Shown here: positions 8,678-17,625 of the stretch, piece after piece | Layout: the number at the start of each line of letters is the position of its first letter | How positions within the stretch are numbered: position 1 is the stretch's first letter | Assembly: GCF_047345145.1 (NCBI RefSeq) | Contig: NZ_JBLFER010000006.1 | Location: 237,189 to 301,188 of the forward strand | Source: Maribacter_C sp047345145 | Lineage (GTDB): Bacteria > Bacteroidota > Bacteroidia > Flavobacteriales > Flavobacteriaceae | DNA length: 64,000 nt | Direction of reading: 5' to 3' | Made by a program: the position numbers and the translations under genes | The notes under the pieces: generated by a model | Told to the model about the DNA's origin: nothing | Databases searched by the model: none | The model's input: the letters and a program-made list of their open reading frames with translations, nothing else

Positions 8678-8765
8678 TTGCTCAATTATTTTTTGTTTTA
8701 AATAGAAAAAGCAGGGGAATAATATTACCTTGTAAGTTTGTTAATTTTAATACTTTTATTTTGAA

Positions 8766-10667
8766 ATGGGGAAGCCATTTGCCGAAGAACTTAAACAAAA
8801 CTATGACTTATTAAACTGGGTTTCAAAGCTTGAACTAGGGCAGCTAGTAAGTTCAATTCAAAGATGTCGAAATACTACCGTTTACATTGTTGGCTCAGGA
8901 GGTTCTTTAAGTGCCTGTTATTTTCTTGAGTTTTTATTTGAGCAAAACGGGATTGTTGCCAAATCGGTTACTCCGTTAGAGATAATATATTCTAGAAAAA
9001 ACATAAGTAACTCAAATATATTTTTGGTCAGCTCCAGTGGGAAAAACAAAGATATTCTTTTTGCCTTTAAAAATATTATAAAGGAGAACCCTAAAGGTAT
9101 TCATATGATTTGTATGAAAAGGAACTCTCCTCTTAAAAAACTTTCAGATTTATATACCAAGGCTAGAATTTATGAATATGAGATTCCTACTGGTAAAGAT
9201 GGGTTTCTAGCAACTAATTCTTTACTGGCATATTTCGGGATATTTACGATGCTTTTCGGGAAATTAACGGGAGTAGATTCTCTAAAGAAAAATGCACGTG
9301 ATTTTTTAAAGGAGGTAAAGTCATTTTCGAAAAAAATTGATTCAACTTACACTTTATTTGTTCTATACAGTGGTTCAAGTAAATGTGTGGCAATGGATAT
9401 TGAATCAAAATGTATTGAAGCTTCACTCTGCGATTTAACAACTGCCGATTACAGGAATTTTGGACACGGTAGACACAATTGGTTTGACAAAAGACCTGAA
9501 AATTCAGCTATTATATTGCTTACTAATAATGTTGATAGAGCACTTTCTAAAAAAACTATCGAGGTTTTGCCAAACGACATTCCATACCTAACTATTGATA
9601 GCGATAAGCAAATTCCTTTATCGAGTGTTGACCAACTATTGCAATCATTTCACTTAATAGAAGCGCTAGGTAAAAATGCGAATATCGACCCTGGAAGGCC
9701 AGGAGTACCTGAATTTGGCAGAAAGTTATATAATCTCAATTACTATTCTATATTCAAAGAAAAGCCCTTAGTTAGCAACAGAGCTTATTATTCTATCCAT
9801 AGAAAAATAGGTGCTTCAAATACTGAAAACCACAAACTATTAAAAAATTGGAATGAAAATTATGAAGCATTCATCAAAAGAATAAATAATGAAAGATTTA
9901 CTGCATTAATATTCGATTTTGATGGTACATTGTGTAGCAGCTCAAAAAGGTATGATGGGGTTGATGATACTATAAAAAAAGAACTTCTTACTATTCTTCA
10001 AAAGGGCTTTATTATAGGAGTATCAACCGGTAGGGGGAAATCTGCAAGAGAAAATTTACAGTCCTTTATTCCTGAAAAGTTTTATAACAATGTTTTCATT
10101 TCGTATTACAATGGATTTGAAACGGGCACTTTAGGACAGAATGAACTTCCAGATTTAAAGAGAAAATCGAATGATTCAATTGTTGATTCTCACAAAATTT
10201 TGAAATCAAAGCTAAAAAATTATGACGTGACGCTCGAATTACGGCCAGGGCAATTGACAGTTGAGATAGATGATATGGATAATCCGGTTAAACTCAAATC
10301 ATATATTAGAGGAACAATATTAAAACACTCTGAACTTAAAGTTCAAATTTTAGAGTCTGACCATTCAATCGATATTATTCCAAAGGATGTTTCGAAACTT
10401 TCGATAGTTGATTTCTGCAAAAACAGGGAAAAGGAACTTGGCTTAGAAGGAAATTATTTATGTGTTGGAGATAAAGGTATTTGGCCAGGCAATGATTATA
10501 AGTTACTAAGTACTGAGTTCTCTTTAAGTGTAGACGAAGTATCATTGGATGAGGAAAGTTGTTGGAATTTGGCAAGTGTTGGATTAAGTAATGTTGAAGC
10601 AACGAATGAATATCTTGGAAAAATTAGTTTTTACGATAATCATATGAAATTTAGAATTACCAAATGA
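8766..10667 (+). CDS. double-SIS sugar-phosphate domain fused to HAD phosphatase
   Basis: This 633-residue fusion starts with a SIS domain (VGSGGS at 42-47, VSSSGKNKDI at 88-97). A second SIS-like half follows (about 190-320; NFGHGRHNWF resembles the GlmS/AgaS-type HGP region). The C-terminal Cof-type HAD phosphatase has all motifs: FDFDGT 383-388, STGRG near 420, Lys544, and GDKGIWPGND near 568-577. SIS domains bind or isomerise sugar phosphates and HAD removes phosphate, so a phosphosugar is the likely substrate. It is the first gene of a five-gene operon and ends in a 4-base ATGA overlap with the next. The substrate is unknown. Confidence 0.8.
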   Translation: MGKPFAEELKQNYDLLNWVSKLELGQLVSSIQRCRNTTVYIVGSGGSLSACYFLEFLFEQNGIVAKSVTPLEIIYSRKNISNSNIFLVSSSGKNKDILFAFKNIIKENPKGIHMICMKRNSPLKKLSDLYTKARIYEYEIPTGKDGFLATNSLLAYFGIFTMLFGKLTGVDSLKKNARDFLKEVKSFSKKIDSTYTLFVLYSGSSKCVAMDIESKCIEASLCDLTTADYRNFGHGRHNWFDKRPENSAIILLTNNVDRALSKKTIEVLPNDIPYLTIDSDKQIPLSSVDQLLQSFHLIEALGKNANIDPGRPGVPEFGRKLYNLNYYSIFKEKPLVSNRAYYSIHRKIGASNTENHKLLKNWNENYEAFIKRINNERFTALIFDFDGTLCSSSKRYDGVDDTIKKELLTILQKGFIIGVSTGRGKSARENLQSFIPEKFYNNVFISYYNGFETGTLGQNELPDLKRKSNDSIVDSHKILKSKLKNYDVTLELRPGQLTVEIDDMDNPVKLKSYIRGTILKHSELKVQILESDHSIDIIPKDVSKLSIVDFCKNREKELGLEGNYLCVGDKGIWPGNDYKLLSTEFSLSVDEVSLDEESCWNLASVGLSNVEATNEYLGKISFYDNHMKFRITK

Positions 10668-11752
10668 GGCAGAGATTAGCAGAAAAACTATTGCTTAAAA
10701 TTATGCAATGGGATGTTGATGAGGTTCAAGTAGAAAGACCAATGCTTCAGGCAATATCTAATTTTAAATATGATGAGTACAGACAATTTTCTCCTGGTAT
10801 GCTTTTTTTAGGAAGTTTAACTAGTTGGCTAAGACAGTTTGAGACACTAGAAGAGAGAAGAATTGCATATAGCTTTGTCAAGTCGCAGCTTGTATTTATT
10901 TCTGAAAATCAAGTGCAACAACTCGTCTCATTAGCTTTTTCTGATGCTGTGCAACCTTTTTTACTTACGAAGACCGGAAACGAACTTGAAATTGACCCTT
11001 ATAAAATTAACGAGATTTATCATAGTGCTACATATAAAAATAATAAAAGAAAGACGCTTTTTATAGGCCTAAGTGATGGCTCTAGAATTGATTTTTTTAG
11101 GAGGATCAGCGGACTTAATAATGAACAAGTTTTTTCAACCTATTATATTTCTGAAGAAAAGTCTGCTGACCTCCAGAAAGAATTGAAAAAAGACGGCCAT
11201 GAGAAATTTAACTCCATTTTTTTAATAGACGATTTCACAGCAAGTGGTAAGAGCTATTTTAGACAAGAAGACAGAAAATACAAAGGCAAGATTTTTAAGT
11301 TTATTGATTTCTTATTACATCCTGAAGATTATAAGGATATTTCATTACAAGAATTAATTGACCTTGATTCTTTGGAAATCAATGTTCTTTTCTATATCGC
11401 AACTGAGGATGCTAAGGATTATTTGGAGATGTCAATTGCAAAATGGAAAAAAGAAACGGGGAGCAGCATAATTATTAATATTAAGGTTATACAAATAATT
11501 CCAAATTCAATCAAGATTAGCAAAGCACAAAACAAGGAGTTCTTTGATTTAATGATAAAATATTTTGATGAGAGTATTATAGATGTACATTATGAAAAAG
11601 GCAAACACGATGAACCATATTTAGGTTTCAATGAATGTTCACTGCCATTGGTGTTGAACCATAATACCCCAAATAATTCTTTGCCGATATTATGGTTTCC
11701 TGATGATAAGAAATATAGAGGATTATTTCCAAGAATAACCAGACATTTTTAA
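10664..11752 (+). CDS. phosphoribosyltransferase-like protein
   Basis: The 362 residues begin with a helical region (1-130). A PRTase-like core follows, with FIGLSDGSRIDFFRR (about 133-147) and the PRPP-loop-like motif IFLIDDFTASGKSY (185-198). In ordinary type I PRTases this loop reads DDhhTTG; here the TTG is replaced by ASGKS, as in divergent PRTase-like proteins of predicted stress or conflict operons (from memory). It could make or break an N-glycosidic bond with PRPP, or only bind a nucleotide. It overlaps its upstream neighbour by 4 bases and the next gene by 1 base. Confidence 0.7.
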   Translation: MRQRLAEKLLLKIMQWDVDEVQVERPMLQAISNFKYDEYRQFSPGMLFLGSLTSWLRQFETLEERRIAYSFVKSQLVFISENQVQQLVSLAFSDAVQPFLLTKTGNELEIDPYKINEIYHSATYKNNKRKTLFIGLSDGSRIDFFRRISGLNNEQVFSTYYISEEKSADLQKELKKDGHEKFNSIFLIDDFTASGKSYFRQEDRKYKGKIFKFIDFLLHPEDYKDISLQELIDLDSLEINVLFYIATEDAKDYLEMSIAKWKKETGSSIIINIKVIQIIPNSIKISKAQNKEFFDLMIKYFDESIIDVHYEKGKHDEPYLGFNECSLPLVLNHNTPNNSLPILWFPDDKKYRGLFPRITRHF

Positions 11753-13635
11753 TGAGCAATAAATTAAGAAATCCATTTAAAATGCGTGCATCTGAGAAAA
11801 TTGAATCAGATGTTAATTTTCTGCGTTTATTTAGCCCAGAGGTTTTAAATGTGCTTATCCAGCAAGAAAAATTACAGGGTCTTTGGGGTAACGTACTATT
11901 CATACGAAGTTCGGCAGGAGCCGGAAAAACATCTTTATTAAGAATTTTTGAACCAGGTTTACTTTCATTAGTACATAACCATAAAGGCAACACTGATTAT
12001 AAAGAGACATACTCTAAACTGAAAACGCTAGGTGTAATCGATAACAAAAAGGTTTTGGCACTCGGAGTGCTTATTAAATGTACGAGAAATTATGAATTGC
12101 TGGAAGAAATAGATATTAGTGCACATCATAAGAAAAGGTTGTTTTATGCTCTATTAAATTCAAGACTAGTTTTGGCCACTTTAAAGAGGGTTACAGAACT
12201 AAAGAGCTTGAATTTCCCAGATGACTTAGACCAAATTAAATTCGACTATAAAGATGGTCATAACTACTTTAAAAAAGTTAAACTGCCTTGTACCGGAAAG
12301 GAACTGTTTGATTGGGCATCAAATTTGGAGATTGAAATTTATGAAGTCTTGGATAGTTTTTTGGCCGTTGACTATGATTCTATAGAGGGACATGATGAGT
12401 TATTCTCAATATATGCTCTGAACCCACGTAATATAAAGTTCAAGGAGGAAGAGGTTGCCGAGAAGATAATTTTTATGATTGATGATGCACATAAACTGTC
12501 TGTTAATCAAAGAAAATCTTTATTTGAATATGTAACGGAGCAGAGACAGTACTGCAGCGTGTGGATTTCTGAAAGACTTGTAAAAATTCAGGACTTCAGT
12601 TCTTTTCTTAACAGAGATTATAACGAAATAAACCTCGAGAGCTTTTGGAGTAACAATACCGCTAAATTTAAGAAGGCTTTATTACAAATTTCACTCAGTA
12701 GGGCAAGTTATTCAACTGAAGGCATTACATCGTTTAGGGAGTACTTGAGTGATTTTATAGAAGCTAGCTCTTACAAAAGTAAATTGCAGACTGCTATAGG
12801 AAAATCTCTATCAGAGCTTTCTCAAATTTCATCATTTAACTCAAAATTTGACGAATGGGTTGACTATTTGGCAAATGAGACTGCGCTGGAGATTACTCCA
12901 GAAAGAGCATACTTAATCAGAAAGGCCATATTGTTGATCCATAGGGATGAGAATAAAAACCAACTTGATTTTAATTTTGCTCTCTCAAAAGAGCAACTTT
13001 TAGATGGGAATGCTGAATTGGTTAGTGTTGGAAAGTTGTTTTTAAATAGATATGACAAAATACCCTACTATTATGGGTTTTCAAATCTCTCAAAAATTGC
13101 AAGTAATAATATTGAACAATTCCTATCATTTGCTTCTGAAATATTTGAGGGGATATTATCAAATTCAATTGCTGGAAAGAACCCTTCTTTATCTGCAGAG
13201 CGTCAAGAGAGAATTACCAAGAGAGTAGTAGCACAAAAATGGGATGAATTAGATATTCTTTTGCCTAATTCCATAGAGGTCAAGAGATTCATCAATAATT
13301 TAGGTACCTTTTTACAGTCGAAAACATTTTCGGATACTGCTTCATATGCTCCGGGCATAACTGGATTTGCCATTCATCAAAAATCAACATTGCAACTTAT
13401 TAAAGATATAGATTGGGAAGAAAGTGATTTTTATGACCCTTTAAGAGAAGTTATAAAAACTTGTTTAGCATTCAATCTATTTGAAATTCAAAAAGTTATA
13501 CAGGGAAAAAAAGGACAGGAATGGGATGTTTATTATTTGAATAGATGGCTCTGCGTGATGTACAATTTACCTCTTCAACTTGGAGGGTGGAATAAAATAA
13601 AACCCAATGAATTATTGAAATGGACGAAAAAATAG
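11752..13635 (+). CDS. large P-loop NTPase (AAA/STAND-like) of the five-gene operon
   Basis: The 627-residue protein has Walker A SSAGAGKTS at 53-61, after a strand LFIRSS, and Walker B IIFMIDDAHKLS at 239-250. The long spacing and DDAH box suggest an AAA+/ORC-Cdc6-like or STAND-like ATPase rather than an ABC protein. The C-terminal 300 residues are mostly helical with no recognised domain. It could be a sensor, a switch or a motor for the neighbouring enzymes. It starts on the A of the previous stop codon (TAATG) and overlaps the next gene by 16 bases. Confidence 0.72.
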   Translation: MSNKLRNPFKMRASEKIESDVNFLRLFSPEVLNVLIQQEKLQGLWGNVLFIRSSAGAGKTSLLRIFEPGLLSLVHNHKGNTDYKETYSKLKTLGVIDNKKVLALGVLIKCTRNYELLEEIDISAHHKKRLFYALLNSRLVLATLKRVTELKSLNFPDDLDQIKFDYKDGHNYFKKVKLPCTGKELFDWASNLEIEIYEVLDSFLAVDYDSIEGHDELFSIYALNPRNIKFKEEEVAEKIIFMIDDAHKLSVNQRKSLFEYVTEQRQYCSVWISERLVKIQDFSSFLNRDYNEINLESFWSNNTAKFKKALLQISLSRASYSTEGITSFREYLSDFIEASSYKSKLQTAIGKSLSELSQISSFNSKFDEWVDYLANETALEITPERAYLIRKAILLIHRDENKNQLDFNFALSKEQLLDGNAELVSVGKLFLNRYDKIPYYYGFSNLSKIASNNIEQFLSFASEIFEGILSNSIAGKNPSLSAERQERITKRVVAQKWDELDILLPNSIEVKRFINNLGTFLQSKTFSDTASYAPGITGFAIHQKSTLQLIKDIDWEESDFYDPLREVIKTCLAFNLFEIQKVIQGKKGQEWDVYYLNRWLCVMYNLPLQLGGWNKIKPNELLKWTKK

Positions 13636-14756
13636 CTGAAATATCAAATCTACGTTGGGATCCGTATGTCTTTTTCAAAAACGAAGAATGCAATATTTTT
13701 TTTAAGAAACATTTTGCGGAAAACGGAATTAACAAGAAAATACTTTTTGTTTTAGGCCTAGGTTTTGACCCTAGAATGAATTTTGGGATTATGGAACTTT
13801 CCAAGGATATTGCTCCAATAGAAATAGAAATAGTTCTATTAAAGTTTAAACAAGAAAAAAATAAGCATTCTAAAAAATATAAGAACCTTACTGATGCTAA
13901 TCTGGTCGAACTAAAATCAATTAAAAATGTTGTTTTAAAAGAAATACAACTGAATGATGTTGGAAAAAAGAGAGAGATCGAAGCCGCTAATTTTTTTACA
14001 AAACAACTTATTTCAGATTTCACAGATGTTTTTTTGGATATCAGCTCCTTACCAAGAAGTATATACTTTTCGACGGCAGGAAAAATTTTAAGCTTAATTG
14101 ATATTGTCCAGGTCGACAGTGTTATAAATTTCTTTATTACTACTACCGAGAATGCTGAGATTGATTCGATGATAAAGGAAGTTGGCATCAACAATGATTT
14201 AGAGTACCAACACGGTTTTGGAGGTCAAATAGAGGTTGTTTCTAAAAGTATTCCCAAGATTTGGTTTCCGCTTACGGGAGAAGGAAAAACAAATCAATTT
14301 AGAAGTGCTAATCAATTTATTGAACCTGCTGAAATATGCCCCATGTTACCTTTCCCTTCAAAAGACCTGAGACGTTCTGATAATATTTATATAGAGAATC
14401 ACGACTTATTTTTTAATGAATTACAAATTGAATCTCAAAACATAATGTATGTGCCAGAACAAAACCCATTTGAAGCGTATAAGAAAATAATAAAGGCAGC
14501 TGATAATTACAATAAAACACTTATTGAATTGGGAGGATGTAAGGCTGTAATATCTAGCTTTTCAAGTAAGCTCTTATCAATAGGTGCATTATTGGCGGCT
14601 TATGAATATAAGAACAAGAAGAAGAAGCTCAGCATTGGTATTCTAAACGTGAATTCTATGGATTATAAAATAGAGGACGAAAAAGCATTAAAAAAGTCGG
14701 TGAAAAAGAGTGAACTTTTCGTAAATTGGCTAACAGGAACACCATATCAAAACTAA
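13620..14756 (+). CDS. unrecognised protein with Rossmann-like repeats
   Basis: I do not recognise this 378-residue protein. It starts 16 bases inside the preceding ATPase gene, so the two are coupled. An N-terminal alternating alpha/beta region begins with ILFVLGLGFDPRMNFG (about 40-55). A second segment has VFLDISSLPRSIYFSTAGKI (about 138-157), and a third has GGCKAVISSFSSKLLSIGAL (about 305-324). Three strand-loop-helix units with small residues in the loops suggest a Rossmannoid, ligand-binding fold, as in CARF- or SAVED-like sensors, but no diagnostic motif is seen. No signal peptide or membrane helix is visible. Confidence 0.6.
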   Translation: MDEKIAEISNLRWDPYVFFKNEECNIFFKKHFAENGINKKILFVLGLGFDPRMNFGIMELSKDIAPIEIEIVLLKFKQEKNKHSKKYKNLTDANLVELKSIKNVVLKEIQLNDVGKKREIEAANFFTKQLISDFTDVFLDISSLPRSIYFSTAGKILSLIDIVQVDSVINFFITTTENAEIDSMIKEVGINNDLEYQHGFGGQIEVVSKSIPKIWFPLTGEGKTNQFRSANQFIEPAEICPMLPFPSKDLRRSDNIYIENHDLFFNELQIESQNIMYVPEQNPFEAYKKIIKAADNYNKTLIELGGCKAVISSFSSKLLSIGALLAAYEYKNKKKKLSIGILNVNSMDYKIEDEKALKKSVKKSELFVNWLTGTPYQN

Positions 14757-14764
14757 ATTTTTAA

Positions 14765-15784
14765 ATGAATAAAAATATCTGTGTTGGCACTGGTTTAGTG
14801 GCACTTGACATAATTTTAAATGATAACAAAAAAGCTGAACCTCTTATAACGGCGGGAGGTTCATGTGGTAATGTGCTAACAATTTTATCTTTTTTAGGTT
14901 GGGAGAGTTATCCTATTGCTAGACTGGATGGTAGTGAAGCAACACAACTTATCTTGGAAGATTTGACTAAAAATAACGTCAAAACTTCATTGATTTCTGA
15001 AAAGGAAGATGGAAGTGCTCCAATAATTATTCATCGTATTCTTACAGATAAATATGGTAATCCCAAACATAGATTTGAGTTTAGAAGCCCTAAGACAGGG
15101 AAGTGGTTCCCTAACTTTAAACCTGTGCTGAATAAAAGTGTAAATGATTTAGAACCAAGATTACCAAAAGCTAATTTTTTTTATTTCGACAGGTTAAATA
15201 GGTCTGCTATTGAATTGGCTAAAATAAATAAAGAAAATGGAGCTACCATTTTCTTTGAACCATCATCCATTAGTAACGAAAAAATGTTTGCTGAAGCTTT
15301 GGAAATAACAGACATTATCAAAATCTCAAATGAAAGAATTTCAGATTATAAAGAAATATTTGAGAAAACAAGTGTTACCCTGGAAATCATAACTCAAGGA
15401 TCCGAAGGTTTAGATTATAGATATAAAAATAGTAAATGGCTTCACTCTGACTCAATTAGCATTGATGGACTAATAGACTCAGCTGGCGCAGGGGATTGGT
15501 GTTCAGCAGGAATAATTGAAAAATTATCAGAAATTAAAAAAGATGTAGAGGAACTTAATAATGATGAAATATTAAGTTGTTTAAACTATGGCCAAAAACT
15601 GGGTGCAATTAATTGTCTATATATTGGGGCAAGGGGGTTGATGGCCTATATAGATAAAGAAGAGTTGAATAAGTTGGTAGAAATACTTGGCAATAAATCA
15701 GAAATAAATATTGATTATACTAAAAGTACTATAGTTAAAGAGAAATTGAACGCTAACCAAGAATTTTTGAAAGAACTTGTTTAG
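14765..15784 (+). CDS. PfkB/ribokinase-family kinase
   Basis: The 339-residue kinase of the PfkB family has an N-terminal glycine motif (TAGGSCGNVLTILSFLGW, about 27-44) and the C-terminal anion-hole and catalytic-base motif DSAGAGDWCSAG (about 238-249), equal to the usual DTTGAGD. It should phosphorylate a sugar, nucleoside or related alcohol with ATP; the substrate is not readable. It is last in the five-gene operon, 8 bases after its neighbour, and is followed by a candidate terminator. Confidence 0.85.
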   Translation: MNKNICVGTGLVALDIILNDNKKAEPLITAGGSCGNVLTILSFLGWESYPIARLDGSEATQLILEDLTKNNVKTSLISEKEDGSAPIIIHRILTDKYGNPKHRFEFRSPKTGKWFPNFKPVLNKSVNDLEPRLPKANFFYFDRLNRSAIELAKINKENGATIFFEPSSISNEKMFAEALEITDIIKISNERISDYKEIFEKTSVTLEIITQGSEGLDYRYKNSKWLHSDSISIDGLIDSAGAGDWCSAGIIEKLSEIKKDVEELNNDEILSCLNYGQKLGAINCLYIGARGLMAYIDKEELNKLVEILGNKSEINIDYTKSTIVKEKLNANQEFLKELV

Positions 15785-15838
15785 ACTATCTCGGATTCAG
15801 TTAACCATTATTACATTCTGTATTTGATAGTCTTTTTT
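15783..15838 (+). terminator. candidate terminator of the five-gene operon
   Basis: AGACTATC (15783-15790, overlapping the PfkB stop) pairs perfectly with GATAGTCT (15826-15833) and is followed by six T. The loop is long (35 bases), so it is a weaker candidate than a compact hairpin. Confidence 0.5.
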
Positions 15839-15891
15839 AAAACGGATTGAACCTATATAGAAAGGAACCGCATATAAATTTAATGGAATTA

Positions 15892-16551
15892 CTACCTTTT
15901 ATCCTCACAATCCTTATCAAAAGCAATCAAATTAAACATCTGCCGCATCCGACTACGTACCCTTTCTCCATAACGCTCTTCAAGTTCAACAGCATTAAGA
16001 TTAGTAGTAGCATGGGTGGGTATTTTCCGTTGTAAATATAGCTCATGCCGCGACAGAATGATTTCACCAAGCACATTACAGTCCTTTCCAAAATGTCGTC
16101 CCATAGGTTCAACACCTAAATCATCAAAGCAGTAGAATTGACCATCGCCATAGTCTTCAATGATTTTGTAACCAATATGGTTAAATGCAAAGGCAACGTT
16201 TCGTGCAGGTATAATTTCATAAGGTCTTCTATGTGGCACAATATGCCGGAGTAGTTTCATCAAACTGGTTTTGCCGCAACCTACCGGTCCGGAAAGTAAA
16301 ATACCTTTGTCGGGGTCGATTCCTTCCTTTTTGCAATTCTCAAAATCTCGTATGAAATAATTACTAAGTTTGAAAAGGATTGGTTTATCCTCTTCATAGA
16401 TTTTGAAGTCTTTTCCAAAGAGCAGTTTGCCTTTAGCATCTAAATATCTTAAGATTTTCGGGAAGTCATAGCTGATTTTACGACCGTCAAAACTTCCCAA
16501 AGAATATTCAAGACTGCCTTCGACAATGATATGTGGTCTTCGTTGTGCCAC
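15892..16551 (-). CDS. DnaC/IstB-like AAA+ ATPase
   Basis: The 219-residue ATPase has Walker A GPVGCGKTS (88-96) and Walker B FYCFDDLGVEP (139-149), followed by an ATTNLNAVELEERYGERV segment typical of DnaC/IstB-like helicase-loader ATPases with an arginine finger region. It uses a GTG start directly adjoining the TAA of the upstream gene. It probably helps replicate or mobilise the ICE together with the 223-residue protein. The alternative is a transposition helper, but no transposase lies nearby. Confidence 0.75.
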   Translation of the reverse strand: MAQRRPHIIVEGSLEYSLGSFDGRKISYDFPKILRYLDAKGKLLFGKDFKIYEEDKPILFKLSNYFIRDFENCKKEGIDPDKGILLSGPVGCGKTSLMKLLRHIVPHRRPYEIIPARNVAFAFNHIGYKIIEDYGDGQFYCFDDLGVEPMGRHFGKDCNVLGEIILSRHELYLQRKIPTHATTNLNAVELEERYGERVRSRMRQMFNLIAFDKDCEDKR

Positions 16552-17223
16552 TTAGAGGGGTTCACTATAGTTTTTTTCCTTTTTGGTCTTGAGAAAATCT
16601 TCATCGATAGGAATATTTTGTTGCTCACTATTTGATTGGCCATTAGCGGTTTTAATTTCTTGCGCTTTCAGCATCCAGTTTTCAGCTGTCGAATACCAAT
16701 CGGTGATTTTAATTTTACCACCAAGTTTCCATCCGATAGAGTTGTAGTGGTTGTAGAATTTTTTAGCTTCTAGCGATGGCCATTTTTTATTTTCAAAAAA
16801 GAGCAAAACTTCATTTTCACTTTTGGGTAGCTTAGTTTTAGAATTGTTTTCTATTAGTTTAATACTGTTTGTAATAGGTATCAATGCTTGTTCATAGCTT
16901 GCTTTGGACTTATTCTCTGCTTGCTCAGAACTTGTTTCAAAAATGAACATCTTAATTTTGCTTCCCTTGTAAGGGTTGTAGGAGGGTAAGTAACACAAGT
17001 ACTTCCAATCATTCAGATTTTTTAAGCACTTATGATATGTTGCCGTCCCTCCAATTTTTGATAAGCACATGATTTCTTCTCGATTAATATGAAACATCTC
17101 CGGGAAACGGTTCATGTTCCAAAATTGGAACAAGGCCATATAGAGGCTAATGTGCGTTGTGTTTAAACGGGAGTCCTTTGCAAATTGCTGATAGACTGCG
17201 TTCATATGTTTGATGTAATTCAT
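16552..17223 (-). CDS. replication/regulatory protein with N-terminal winged-helix pattern
   Basis: The 223-residue protein starts with MNYIKHMNAVYQQF and a segment with helix-turn-helix character (HINREEIMCLSKIGGTATYHKCLKNLNDW, about 44-72), as in DnaD/RepA-like or MarR-like wHTH proteins. A variable Lys-rich middle and a short tryptophan-containing C-terminal domain (WKLGGKIKITDWYSTAENWM) follow. Proteins of this form commonly sit between an excisionase-like HTH gene and a DnaC-like ATPase in flavobacterial ICEs. Function is inferred from context. Confidence 0.55.
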   Translation of the reverse strand: MNYIKHMNAVYQQFAKDSRLNTTHISLYMALFQFWNMNRFPEMFHINREEIMCLSKIGGTATYHKCLKNLNDWKYLCYLPSYNPYKGSKIKMFIFETSSEQAENKSKASYEQALIPITNSIKLIENNSKTKLPKSENEVLLFFENKKWPSLEAKKFYNHYNSIGWKLGGKIKITDWYSTAENWMLKAQEIKTANGQSNSEQQNIPIDEDFLKTKKEKNYSEPL

Positions 17224-17232
17224 ACATCACAG

Positions 17233-17511
17233 CTAGAATTGATTATGAACCCGGTTATTTTCCATGACGGTTTGAATTTCCTGGGCATCATAAAAGATAA
17301 TACCACCAACTTTGGAGTAGGGGAGGGTACCATTGATACGTAGGTTTTGTAATGTTCCTGGGCTGATTTGGAGCATCTCCATGACCTCTGAAGATTTTAG
17401 ATATTTTTTTAGACCTCCATTTTTCTGCTTTAAAAGCAGTTTCCGCATTTCATCGAGTAAATCCATTTTGAATTCCCGTAGGTCATCTGTAGTGATAATA
17501 CTTGTTGGCAT
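17233..17511 (-). CDS. excisionase-like helix-turn-helix protein (MerR/HTH_17 type)
   Basis: The 92-residue protein ends in a compact HTH: YLKSSEVMEMLQISPGTLQNLR (about 40-61) followed by GTLPYSKVGGIIFYDAQEI, the pattern of HTH_17/Xis-like proteins. In CTnDOT-type elements such proteins (Xis2c/Xis2d) guide excision. The 263-base region upstream has direct repeats and palindromes that may bind RteC or this protein. Confidence 0.8.
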   Translation of the reverse strand: MPTSIITTDDLREFKMDLLDEMRKLLLKQKNGGLKKYLKSSEVMEMLQISPGTLQNLRINGTLPYSKVGGIIFYDAQEIQTVMENNRVHNQF

Positions 17512-17533
17512 AATAAAGTGATTTTAAAAGAAA

Positions 17534-17570
17534 GGGACTATCGCACCGCTGTCAACCTATTTGATAGCCC
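17534..17570 (-). promoter_or_regulatory. leader hairpin before the HTH gene
   Basis: GGGACTATC (17534-17542) and GATAGCCC (17563-17570) can pair with one bulged base. They lie in the probable 5' leader of the HTH gene, whose start is at 17511. The hairpin is followed on the coding strand by CTTTCTTTT, so it could act as an attenuator or simply stabilise the leader. Confidence 0.35.
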
Positions 17571-17625
17571 CTAACCCGATTTGACTTTCGTTCTACAAAT
17601 TTGAAGTGTATTGCCAACAATCTAG

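Noticed and set aside
15847..16035. A 62-codon plus-strand frame over the DnaC-like gene end
   Set aside because: It is antisense to the DnaC-like coding region, with no motif; the minus-strand gene is clear.
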